Assembly (NCBI GenBank): GCA_944386395.1
Contig: CALXAZ010000066.1
Coordinates: 1-5,975 of the forward strand
Reading direction: 5' to 3'
Length of the DNA stretch: 5,975 nucleotides
Source of the DNA: an uncultured Clostridia bacterium
GTDB lineage: Bacteria; Bacillota; Clostridia; Oscillospirales; JAAYOS01
The first letter of the stretch is position 1. Each line of letters opens with the position of its first letter. The notes beneath the pieces were generated by a model that made no database searches, was not told the origin of the DNA, and was given only the letters and a program-made list of their open reading frames with translations. The position numbers and the translations under genes were made by a program. Shown piece by piece: positions 1-5,975 of this stretch.

Positions 1-1
1 C

Positions 2-736
2 ATATTAAAAGAAAAGAAAAAGATTTCCGCCATTGCCATTGGTGCTCCTTCTACATTAGATAAGGAGCGAAAAACTGTTATCTCTACTCCAAATATCCCA
101 CATTTCAACAATATACGTCTTGTTGAACGTCTAGAAAATGTTCTTGGTATTCCAACATTTATTGAGCGAGATGTCTCTATGATTTTTCAGAGAGATATGG
201 TATTTAACAATCTCTCAGACAAAGGAGTAGTCATTGCGTGTTATATAGGCACTGGTATAGGCAATGTAATATGCATAGATGGAAAAATGCTCACCGGCAA
301 AAATGGTGCTGCAGGAGAGCTCGGTCATATTCCCATAACATCGAATAAAGAACAGTGTGGATGTGGAAATATCGGCTGTGCAGAGTGTTTTGCAGGAGGT
401 AAGCATTTAGAAAAGATTGTGCAGGAAAATTTTCCTAATTTGTTTATCAAAAAAGTATTTACTGAGCAGAATGAGCATCCCAAGATAAAACAATTTATTG
501 ACAATATTGCAAAAACTATTGCGGCAGAAATAAATATTCTTGACCCGGATAAGATTATTCTTGGCGGCGGGGTATTGGCAATGGCAGACTTCCCTCGAAA
601 GTATCTTGAAGAATGCATTTATGAACATGTGCGAAAGCCATATCCGGCAAAGAGTTTAGAATTTATATACTCCAAGGATGCTGATATGAACGGGGTAATT
701 GGCGCAGGAATATATGCCCATAAAAAATTAAATTAA
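2..736 (+). CDS. alsK: ROK-family sugar kinase, probable D-allose kinase, 5'-partial
   Basis: The frame is open from the left edge, so the N-terminus, including the first phosphate-binding loop, lies outside; 244 residues remain. The ATG at 179 is internal, because conserved kinase sequence continues upstream of it (ISTPNIP at visible residues 28-34, and ERD at 56-58 where ROK kinases carry the catalytic Asp). Further family marks are GTGIG (83-87), GELGH (105-109), the zinc motif C119-x-C121-G-x-x-G-C126-x-E128 with His109, and DPDKIILGGG (181-190). Compared from memory with E. coli AlsK (about 309 residues), the match runs through the whole visible part, including RDV instead of the usual ND, the DMPAFPR-like stretch after GGG, and the NG-x-x-GA end; about 60-65 residues are missing. 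The enzyme would convert D-allose to allose 6-phosphate in the cytoplasm using ATP. The isomerase for that product follows 17 bases later. Another ROK substrate (glucose, N-acetylmannosamine) is possible but fits less well. Confidence 0.88.
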   Translation: MLKEKKKISAIAIGAPSTLDKERKTVISTPNIPHFNNIRLVERLENVLGIPTFIERDVSMIFQRDMVFNNLSDKGVVIACYIGTGIGNVICIDGKMLTGKNGAAGELGHIPITSNKEQCGCGNIGCAECFAGGKHLEKIVQENFPNLFIKKVFTEQNEHPKIKQFIDNIAKTIAAEINILDPDKIILGGGVLAMADFPRKYLEECIYEHVRKPYPAKSLEFIYSKDADMNGVIGAGIYAHKKLN

Positions 737-740
737 AAGT

Positions 741-747
741 AGAGGTG
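741..747 (+). promoter_or_regulatory. Ribosome binding site that fixes the rpiB start
   Basis: AGAGGTG lies six bases before the ATG at 754. An in-frame GTG at 745 is inside this Shine-Dalgarno element and has no binding site of its own at useful spacing, so ATG 754 is the better start. Confidence 0.75.
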
Positions 748-753
748 TTACTG

Positions 754-1203
754 ATGTTAGCGCTTGCGTGCGATCATGTAGGTATTGAGCTTAAAGAGAT
801 TATTATGGATTATCTCACTGAACTAGGCATAGAATACAAGGATTTTGGCACATATAACACCAAACGTTGCAACTATCCAGAATTTGCAATAAAAGCTGCA
901 AAAGCAGTTGCATCGGGAGAGTGTGACAAGGGTATCCTTTTCTGCGGCACTGGGATAGGTATCGGTATAGCAGCAAATAAAATAAATGGTATACGATGTG
1001 TGTGCTGCAGCGACTGTTATTCTGCAAAACTCTCGAGAGAACATAATAACTCCAATATGCTTTCACTTGGTGCAAGAGTTGTAGGTTATGATCTTGCAAA
1101 AATGATAGTAAAAAGCTGGCTTGACGGGGTATATGAGGGCGGAAGACATCAGGCACGTATAGATCAAATATCTAGCATAGAGAAACACCAAACGATAATA
1201 TAG
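754..1203 (+). CDS. rpiB: Ribose-5-phosphate isomerase B / allose-6-phosphate isomerase
   Basis: This 149-residue protein has the normal length of the RpiB/LacAB family. It interconverts ribose 5-phosphate and ribulose 5-phosphate; E. coli RpiB (AlsI) also converts allose 6-phosphate to allulose 6-phosphate. Visible marks are CDH near the N-terminus (6-8), the active-site segment FCGTGIG with catalytic Cys64 (E. coli Cys66), the SREHNNSN segment with His97 (E. coli His99), and a C-terminal YEGGRHQ-x-R tail very like the E. coli protein. The ATG at 754 makes the N-terminus line up with the family; the in-frame GTG at 745 would add three residues. The gene follows the allose kinase by 17 bases and is surely co-transcribed, which argues for the allose-6-phosphate role over general pentose metabolism. 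The protein is unusually Cys-rich just after the active site (Cys82, 84, 85, 88). A LacA/LacB galactose-6-phosphate isomerase is less likely, since there is one gene rather than a pair. Confidence 0.92.
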   Translation: MLALACDHVGIELKEIIMDYLTELGIEYKDFGTYNTKRCNYPEFAIKAAKAVASGECDKGILFCGTGIGIGIAANKINGIRCVCCSDCYSAKLSREHNNSNMLSLGARVVGYDLAKMIVKSWLDGVYEGGRHQARIDQISSIEKHQTII

Positions 1204-1307
1204 AAATTTATACAAAAATTGATAATATATTCTTATCTGCCTGTTGTTAGAAACGACATTGAAGCGTAATTACTTTATATTATTTATTATTTAAGGAGGC
1301 AAAAGAA
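1204..1307 (+). other. Intergenic gap of 104 bases, AT-rich
   Basis: This gap is longer than the others in the cluster. It holds a weak five-pair inverted repeat (GATAA/TTATC around 1221-1237) and ends in the strong Shine-Dalgarno AAGGAGG at 1293-1299, eight bases before the ATG of the next gene. No terminator with a U-run and no convincing -35/-10 pair were seen, so read-through from rpiB is likely, although a weak internal promoter cannot be excluded. Confidence 0.5.
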
Positions 1308-2228
1308 ATGGAACAGAAATTTCCAAAAACAAAAATAGGGACCATAGAAGTACCACGAATGCTCATTGGCACAAACTGGATACTTGGCTTCAGTCATCGT
1401 TCAATGGCGCAGTCAAAGCATATCCGTGAGGTTAACAATAGTGCTGAAGCCGTTGCTAAACAATTTGAGACATACCTCAAGTATGATATCAATGCTGTAA
1501 TTGGTCCTATGGTAGGGCGCCTGGTATCACACGGAGGTGACGGACTTATCGAAGGTGGACAGGCAAACGTTATAGTCGAAGCAGCAAAGCTTGTCGAAGA
1601 CAAAACTGGCAAGGAAATGATTCTCATTCCAACCACCGACCTTTGTACAGATGACACAACAGAAGGTCGGGAACTTGCAAAAAAACAGGTCGCAGCAGCC
1701 GCAGCCATTGGGGCGAAGATATGCTACATATCATTTTCTACCATTGATCAGTTAATAAATCTTAAAACAAGAACGATAGACCGTCTTAGTGACTACACTT
1801 ATATGGTACGCGAAGCCGGCATGATTCCTATGATTGGAAACCACAATTACAATGTTATTTCTATTTCAGACGCAAACAGTTATGACGTAGAAGCCTACCT
1901 TACCCCATACAACTGTGAAGGTTTCTATATGCACGCAGAAGTAGAAGACATCTACCGCACTATTCATAACGCGAAGCACCCGGTCATGACTATCAAGGCA
2001 ATGGCGGCCGGTCGCACTACTCCGCTTGTCGGAATCACTTTTAATTATGCAACTATACGCGACTGTGACATGGTTATCAATGGCGCCATGACTGCCGATG
2101 AAGCTGAAGAAGATATAGAAATTGGTCTTGCAGCTATAAATCATGAACCTGTCGAATCCCTCAAAAATCCAATGCGCCGCTGGGCTATGCCAAAGCGTCT
2201 TCCTAATCAGGAAAACGCAGAAAAATAA
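1308..2228 (+). CDS. Uncharacterised protein, probable TIM-barrel, in sugar operon
   Basis: The 306-residue soluble protein has no signal peptide or membrane segment. I do not recognise a named function. It opens with KTKIGTIEVPRMLIGTNW (7-24) followed by GFSHRS (27-32); mid-protein IPTTD (107-111), AAAAIGAKICYISFS (129-143) and MIPMIGNHNYNVI (172-184) alternate like barrel strands and helices. The end has PVMTIKAMAAGR (225-236) and a DMVINGAM-x-x-DEAEEDI-like stretch (254-270). The opening G-x-N and the late K-x-x-A-A-G resemble, from memory, a family of uncharacterised TIM-barrel proteins distantly related in fold to aldo-keto reductases; this is a weak comparison. Starting Shine-Dalgarno AAGGAGG is excellent and the codon pattern is that of a real gene. 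It sits between the allose-6-phosphate isomerase and a sugar-binding lipoprotein, so a step in processing the same sugar (epimerase, aldolase or reductase) is a reasonable inference. It shows no similarity I can see to AlsE/ribulose-phosphate 3-epimerases, which are about 230 residues. Confidence 0.85.
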   Translation: MEQKFPKTKIGTIEVPRMLIGTNWILGFSHRSMAQSKHIREVNNSAEAVAKQFETYLKYDINAVIGPMVGRLVSHGGDGLIEGGQANVIVEAAKLVEDKTGKEMILIPTTDLCTDDTTEGRELAKKQVAAAAAIGAKICYISFSTIDQLINLKTRTIDRLSDYTYMVREAGMIPMIGNHNYNVISISDANSYDVEAYLTPYNCEGFYMHAEVEDIYRTIHNAKHPVMTIKAMAAGRTTPLVGITFNYATIRDCDMVINGAMTADEAEEDIEIGLAAINHEPVESLKNPMRRWAMPKRLPNQENAEK

Positions 2229-2276
2229 ATGTTGAATATTATAGAAGAACTTACAAAAACAGTGTTACTAAAAATA

Positions 2277-2283
2277 AGAGGTG
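2277..2283 (+). promoter_or_regulatory. Ribosome binding site that fixes the lipoprotein start
   Basis: AGAGGTG stands six bases before the ATG at 2290. The in-frame GTG at 2281 lies within it, so the ATG is preferred; it also gives a standard signal peptide with two basic residues at the N-terminus. The arrangement is the same as before rpiB. Confidence 0.72.
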
Positions 2284-2289
2284 AAAAAC

Positions 2290-4017
2290 ATGAGAACCAA
2301 AACCTTATCTATAATCATTGCCTTAACAATGATTGTAAGTTTGTTTGCAGCATGCGAAAACCATGAGGAAAGTACCCCAACAACTCAAACCGTACCAACT
2401 TCGTCAACCACGTCCGAAAACTCCGAAAGTACTAGTGCACTAACACCAGAAGATGTTATTAACCCTGACGCGTTTACTTCTGGTGACGCCGAAACAATTA
2501 AGCTTCCTCTTTCTAACGATATGGTTATATTCACTGAATGGGGGGCAACACCCAATTCATCAGCTGGTATGATTGACCAAAATGACTCTGTTGCTCGCCA
2601 AGAGCTGGAACGCAGGACTAACGTTCGGGTGGAGTGGTCTCATCCCACAACAGGTCAGGAACAAACGCAATTTAACCTTATGATTGCTTCGCAGACATAT
2701 ACCGACACAATTATAACAGGTACGGGATATTATATCGGAGGCATAGATAAATTTATTGACGACGATATACTTATAGACCTAGCCCCTTATACTGAGTATA
2801 TGAAGAATTATATGCTTCGGCGATCCATTGATGATGAAGGTCTTCGTATGACAGTTACTGATAAAGGTCGCCTTATTGGATTCCAAGATATTAAGGCATC
2901 TTGGCAAATGTCTTACGGTGGATATGGTATCCGCACAGACTGGATGGAGGATTTAGGCTATACAAGAGAAACTCTTCAGACATATGATCAGTGGGAAGCC
3001 TTCCTTACTGATGTTCAGGTCCAGAAAGGTGCTGACTATCCGTTGCTTCCAAACGACTGGGGTACCAATGGTCGGTTTGGGGGTCTTATGAATGGATTTG
3101 GTCTTGGTGGTACAGGTTTTTATCAGGTTGACGGGGTTGTAAAATATGCACCGTATGAATCCGCATTCAAAGATTACCTTCAACTCGCCACTGACTGGTA
3201 TAGCAAAGGTCTAATAGATAGAGATTTTTATACGCGCACATTCTCTGACAGAGAGTCTTTCCTACTTAACGGAAGATCTGCCATTGGATTCCTTATGTAT
3301 ATTGATATTGACAGATTTGATCTTCAGACAGCAGACAACGGAAAATGGTCGGCAATAGAAGTCCCTCGTTTGACTGAAGACTCTATCCGCACTCATTTCT
3401 TCACCAACTCAAGTACCACCGCTACTAATAATCCAACAACATTTACAACAGCACTTTCCGAAGATATGATACCTATAGTGTGCAGATACTTTGATTATCA
3501 ATACACAGAGGAAGGCGCGCTTCTTGCAAACTACGGTATTGAAGGTGAAACATTCTATTTTGACGAAAATGGAGATCCTTACCTGATGGACTTCATTACA
3601 AATAATCCCGAAGGTCTGTCAATATCTGCCGGACTACATAAGTATACCTTAGCCCACCAAACAACAAGTATGTGGTACTTCTGGGATCGCGAAATACCGC
3701 CCACAATGTCAGACAAAGCTAGATATGAATCCGGTGAAATATGGGATGAACACGTAAGTGATAATGCACAGGCAAATAAACTTCCAACCCTAAACGTAGA
3801 TGAGTCCGTTCTTGCAGAATACACCGCCGCCTATAATGATATAGATACCTTTGTAAACGAATGGGTTGTTAGAGCCATTACAGGCGAGGTAAGCCTGGAC
3901 TCCTATGAAACCGAGTTTATTCCAGAATTAGAAAAACTTGGAGTAAAAAACTGTATTCAGTGGCAACAGGATGCTCTTGATCGTTACTATCAGCGTGACA
4001 TAACAGTAGGATATTAA
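2290..4017 (+). CDS. Extracellular solute-binding lipoprotein (large, ABC sugar transport type)
   Basis: Start at ATG 2290 gives 575 residues. Residues 1-4 (MRTK) are basic, 5-21 are hydrophobic and SLFAAC ends at the lipid-anchoring Cys22, a lipobox variant common in clostridial sugar-binding proteins. Residues about 23-52 form a Ser/Thr-rich linker, as expected between a membrane anchor and a folded domain. The mature part has the features of large (about 500-570 residue) solute-binding proteins of the LplA/YtcQ type: a strand-like DMVIFTEWG near 78-85, ERRTNVRVEW soon after, IRTDWMEDLGY-x-x-ETLQTYDQW in the middle, and many Trp/Tyr residues that usually stack on sugar rings. It would bind a sugar or oligosaccharide outside the membrane and hand it to an ABC permease. 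The gene follows the uncharacterised gene by 61 bases and is the last of the run before the terminator. No permease or ATPase gene is in the window; relatives of this class commonly pair with LplB/YtcP-like permeases and a shared ATPase. Substrate cannot be read from the sequence; allose is inferred from neighbours only. Confidence 0.87.
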   Translation: MRTKTLSIIIALTMIVSLFAACENHEESTPTTQTVPTSSTTSENSESTSALTPEDVINPDAFTSGDAETIKLPLSNDMVIFTEWGATPNSSAGMIDQNDSVARQELERRTNVRVEWSHPTTGQEQTQFNLMIASQTYTDTIITGTGYYIGGIDKFIDDDILIDLAPYTEYMKNYMLRRSIDDEGLRMTVTDKGRLIGFQDIKASWQMSYGGYGIRTDWMEDLGYTRETLQTYDQWEAFLTDVQVQKGADYPLLPNDWGTNGRFGGLMNGFGLGGTGFYQVDGVVKYAPYESAFKDYLQLATDWYSKGLIDRDFYTRTFSDRESFLLNGRSAIGFLMYIDIDRFDLQTADNGKWSAIEVPRLTEDSIRTHFFTNSSTTATNNPTTFTTALSEDMIPIVCRYFDYQYTEEGALLANYGIEGETFYFDENGDPYLMDFITNNPEGLSISAGLHKYTLAHQTTSMWYFWDREIPPTMSDKARYESGEIWDEHVSDNAQANKLPTLNVDESVLAEYTAAYNDIDTFVNEWVVRAITGEVSLDSYETEFIPELEKLGVKNCIQWQQDALDRYYQRDITVGY

Positions 4018-4100
4018 AAATCTACAATAAAAAGAATCTCTATATCTTGCTTGGTATATCAAAAGGAATTCTGTAACTATTAGAAATCTTCTGACGAATA

Positions 4101-4123
4101 ATAAAATTTTAAAAAAATTTTAT
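4101..4123. repeat. AT-only perfect inverted repeat
   Basis: ATAAAATTTT at 4101-4110 is the exact reverse complement of AAAATTTTAT at 4114-4123, with three bases between. It contains only A and T, so the hairpin would be weak. It may simply reflect the AT-rich spacer between convergent genes, or help the main terminator 20 bases downstream. Confidence 0.4.
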
Positions 4124-4142
4124 ATTTATTAAAATTAGAAAT

Positions 4143-4195
4143 TATTTAAAAACCAAAAGACTGGCATCTATTGCCAGTCTTTTGGTTTTTAAATA
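4143..4195. terminator. Strong bidirectional intrinsic terminator
   Basis: A perfect inverted repeat pairs 4143-4166 with 4172-4195 (24 base pairs) around a five-base loop TCTAT. The core CCAAAAGACTGGCA is stable, and each outer arm gives a run of T (TTTTGGTTTTT) on the strand being read, so it can stop transcripts from both sides. It ends the + strand sugar genes (stop at 4017) and the - strand rnc/radical SAM unit (stop at 4273). No other gene, promoter or small RNA was made out in the rest of the 255-base spacer (4018-4272). Confidence 0.92.
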
Positions 4196-4272
4196 TAAAA
4201 GTAGACATCTTGGCAAAAACAAGGATGCATTCATGCTTAGTTTCGACTTCTATCAATAACATTGTTTAACCT

Positions 4273-5268
4273 TCATTTCAATCTCATAATATCTCCAAAA
4301 ACATCCTCCTCCCTAACCTTTATCCGGCGCAGACTAAACTCACTCTTCAACTTCTCGACATTTTCCCTCTTCTGCCCTATAAAGACCGATGTTTTGCCCT
4401 TCGAGACGACAATTTCTGCTATACCATTTGGAAAGCTCTTGCCTGCCAAAAGCTCCCTTGCTCTTCGCAAATATATTCTAGAACGGCACAGCTCGCCGAA
4501 CGCAGGATGGTACACACCTGCAACCACTTCCCCGCCAAGCTCCTCCGTGGGATTGAGCCCTACACGTATCACAGCTATTCCACGCTTCTCAAAAAACTCT
4601 ATTAGCTCAGAGCATATACCGGCTGCATGCTCTATAGACAACGGAGAATACCGCCCATCCCTCCACATATGCTCGAGAGCTGTATGCTTTATCACTGCCA
4701 CCGGATATATCCTAACTCCAAATGGTTCAAGATGCGCAATTCTCTCCGCTGTATATCCAGGTGAGCTACTGTTTTCCCCTGGAAGCCCAACCATCATCTG
4801 CAAAATAAGTGTAAACCCATGTGATTTTATAAACTCGGAAGCCTGTACCGTATCCTCTGCCGTATGCCCCCTATTGGCAAGCATCAGCACTCGGTTTTCC
4901 ATCGACTGCGCACCAAGCTCTATCGTCTTTACCCCGTAGTACTCAAGCTCGTCCAGTATATCTGCCGTTATGCAATCGGGACGGGTGGACACCCTTATCG
5001 AGCTCAGCCTTCCACTTTTTATAAACGGATAGGCTGTCTTGAGATAACCAAGCCGTTTTTCCCGGTCTATAGCAGTGAAACTTCCACCATAAAATGCCAG
5101 CTCCGCCCCATCTCCTGAACGTGAAAGCGACTCCTCTATATTGACCCAAAGCTCCTCCATCGATGGTTCCTTCGGTGCTGCAATCGAGCGCTGATTGCAA
5201 AATATACAATCTCTTGGACACCCAAGATGTGGTACAAAAACCGGTATTACCGACCTCTTTGCTTTCAT
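4273..5268 (-). CDS. Radical SAM protein, Elp3-like, without acetyltransferase domain
   Basis: The 331-residue protein has the radical SAM iron-sulfur motif C17-x3-C21-x2-C24 near the N-terminus, then FYGGSFT (59-65), a SAM-binding glycine-rich element, IRVSTRPD (91-98), IELGAQS (116-122) and MVGLPGE (159-165). These are the marks of the Elp3/oxygen-independent coproporphyrinogen oxidase-like radical SAM group (COG1243-like). Full Elp3 proteins are about 500 residues and carry a C-terminal GNAT acetyltransferase domain, which is absent here; clostridial genomes commonly have such a short form next to rnc. It would bind a [4Fe-4S] cluster and cleave S-adenosylmethionine in the cytoplasm, but its substrate is unknown; tRNA modification is only a guess from the family. 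The ATG at 5268 follows the rnc stop by 13 bases, with a GGGTGA ribosome site between, so the two are co-transcribed. The protein is complete and ends just before the shared terminator. Confidence 0.9.
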   Translation of the reverse strand: MKAKRSVIPVFVPHLGCPRDCIFCNQRSIAAPKEPSMEELWVNIEESLSRSGDGAELAFYGGSFTAIDREKRLGYLKTAYPFIKSGRLSSIRVSTRPDCITADILDELEYYGVKTIELGAQSMENRVLMLANRGHTAEDTVQASEFIKSHGFTLILQMMVGLPGENSSSPGYTAERIAHLEPFGVRIYPVAVIKHTALEHMWRDGRYSPLSIEHAAGICSELIEFFEKRGIAVIRVGLNPTEELGGEVVAGVYHPAFGELCRSRIYLRRARELLAGKSFPNGIAEIVVSKGKTSVFIGQKRENVEKLKSEFSLRRIKVREEDVFGDIMRLK

Positions 5269-5281
5269 TTCTTCACCCGTC

Positions 5282-5959
5282 TCAATAATTGATTATTCCA
5301 AGTCTTTTCATTGCATCGTGCGCCGCAGCCTGCTCTGCCTCTTTTTTGGAGTGCCCCTTTCCATGACCCATAGCTTCCCCGTTTACAAGTGCTTCCGATT
5401 CAAAAACCTTATTGTGATCCGGTCCACTCTCTCCAACAAGCCGATAGGCAAGTATATTGTCACGGTTCCTCTGGACATACTCTTGGAGCTCAGTTTTATA
5501 ATCTCCGCTAATTGCCGAGTGCTCTACCGAGTCTTCAGAGAGTATAAACCTTTTTATAAATGATGCAGCAGGCTCGATACCACCATCTATATACATCGCA
5601 CCTATGGTTGCCTCTACTACATCCGCAAGTATCGACGGTCGCTCTCTTCCATGCGAGCTCTCCTCTCCCTTGCCCAGTATAAGATACTTTCCCAGTCCCA
5701 GCTTTTCTGCAACCTGCGAGAGATTCTGCTCGCAAACTAGGTTTGCACGTCTCCGTGTCAGTTCGCCCTCGTCCGTATTTTGAGTGCGGTACAGATAGTC
5801 CGCTGTTACAAACCCCAGTATTGAGTCTCCAAGAAACTCGAGCCGCTCATAGCTTGTCGCACCGGACGAGCGGTTTTCATTTGCATATGAGCTATGTGTC
5901 ATCGCCGTCTTTAGCAGCTGTTTTTTCTTAAAAGTGTAACCGATTTTTTCTTCCAGCAT
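5282..5959 (-). CDS. rnc: Ribonuclease III
   Basis: At 225 residues this is full length (E. coli 226). The nuclease domain (about 1-145) carries the signature ERLEFLGDS at 38-46, with Glu41 and Asp45, and the second acidic pair Asp113 and Glu116 in LADVVEA, so all four metal-binding residues are present. A C-terminal double-stranded RNA-binding domain spans about 154-222, with DYKTELQEYVQ at its start, GPDHNKVFESEALVNG in the middle, and GHSKKEAEQAAAHDAM for the RNA-contacting helix. It cuts double-stranded RNA, notably ribosomal RNA precursors, in the cytoplasm. The ATG at 5959 is preceded by an AGGAAGGAAGG stretch five bases upstream at the window edge, which supports the start. Upstream genes (often acpP and fatty-acid synthesis genes in Bacillota) are outside the window. 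Confidence 0.97.
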   Translation of the reverse strand: MLEEKIGYTFKKKQLLKTAMTHSSYANENRSSGATSYERLEFLGDSILGFVTADYLYRTQNTDEGELTRRRANLVCEQNLSQVAEKLGLGKYLILGKGEESSHGRERPSILADVVEATIGAMYIDGGIEPAASFIKRFILSEDSVEHSAISGDYKTELQEYVQRNRDNILAYRLVGESGPDHNKVFESEALVNGEAMGHGKGHSKKEAEQAAAHDAMKRLGIINY

Positions 5960-5964
5960 TTAAA

Positions 5965-5975
5965 CCTTCCTTCCT
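5965..5975 (-). promoter_or_regulatory. Ribosome binding site of rnc
   Basis: On the minus strand AGGAAGGAAGG ends five bases before the ATG at 5959. It is purine-rich with two overlapping AAGG cores, a good Shine-Dalgarno match; the promoter is off the window. Confidence 0.7.

Noticed and set aside
179..736. Kinase gene starting at the ATG at 179
   Set aside because: Conserved kinase residues, including the presumed catalytic Asp, continue upstream in the same frame to the window edge, so this ATG is internal.
1204..1307. Possible riboswitch or internal promoter in the 104-base gap
   Set aside because: Only a weak five-pair repeat and poor -35/-10 matches (for example TTGTTA with TAATTA at 17-base spacing) were found, which is expected by chance in AT-rich sequence.
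1308..2228. Assignment of the unknown protein as AlsE or ribulose-phosphate 3-epimerase
   Set aside because: The length (306 against about 230 residues) and visible motifs do not match that family.
2229..2372. Short open frame of about 47 codons between the unknown gene and the lipoprotein
   Set aside because: It has no ribosome binding site, overlaps the lipoprotein signal peptide in another frame, and its product has no recognisable features.
4262..4939. 225-codon open frame on the + strand
   Set aside because: It is antisense to the radical SAM gene, whose motifs are unmistakable; composition is Ser/Pro/Thr-rich as expected from reading an antisense frame, and no ribosome site precedes it.
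5195..5563. 122-codon open frame on the + strand over rnc and the radical SAM start
   Set aside because: Antisense to two well-supported genes, without recognisable domains or a ribosome binding site.

Overview
The window looks like chromosome from a low-to-moderate GC Gram-positive anaerobe (Bacillota, probably class Clostridia). The grounds are strong AGGAGG-type ribosome binding sites, a lipoprotein-type solute-binding protein with an S/T-rich linker, and an rnc plus stand-alone radical SAM (Elp3-like) gene pair, which is a typical clostridial arrangement. No species can be named from the sequence alone.

Layout: two convergent gene groups meet at a strong bidirectional terminator (about 4143-4195). 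On the + strand, positions 2-4017 carry four genes in a row: a 5'-truncated ROK sugar kinase closely resembling D-allose kinase (AlsK); a ribose-5-phosphate/allose-6-phosphate isomerase B (RpiB/AlsI); an uncharacterised 306-residue protein, probably a TIM barrel; and a large (575-residue) extracellular sugar-binding lipoprotein. On the - strand, from the right edge leftwards, are ribonuclease III (rnc) and, 13 bases downstream, a radical SAM protein related to the N-terminal half of Elp3.

Working together: the + strand set reads as a D-allose (or related rare aldohexose) utilisation cluster. The lipoprotein would capture sugar outside the cell, AlsK would phosphorylate allose to allose 6-phosphate, and RpiB would isomerise it to allulose (psicose) 6-phosphate. 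The classical next enzyme, the AlsE 3-epimerase giving fructose 6-phosphate, is not in the window, nor are transporter permeases or a regulator; the operon continues beyond the left edge, so they may lie there. The 306-residue protein is the main unknown and the best lead here. The - strand pair is a housekeeping RNA-processing unit.

By eye, sampled lines of the - strand genes are more GC-rich (about 50% or more) than most sampled lines of the sugar cluster (about 40%), which fits the sugar cluster having a different history, with the terminator at the junction. No mobile element, CRISPR array, tRNA or rRNA was seen, and nothing in the window amounts to a clear new multi-gene system.
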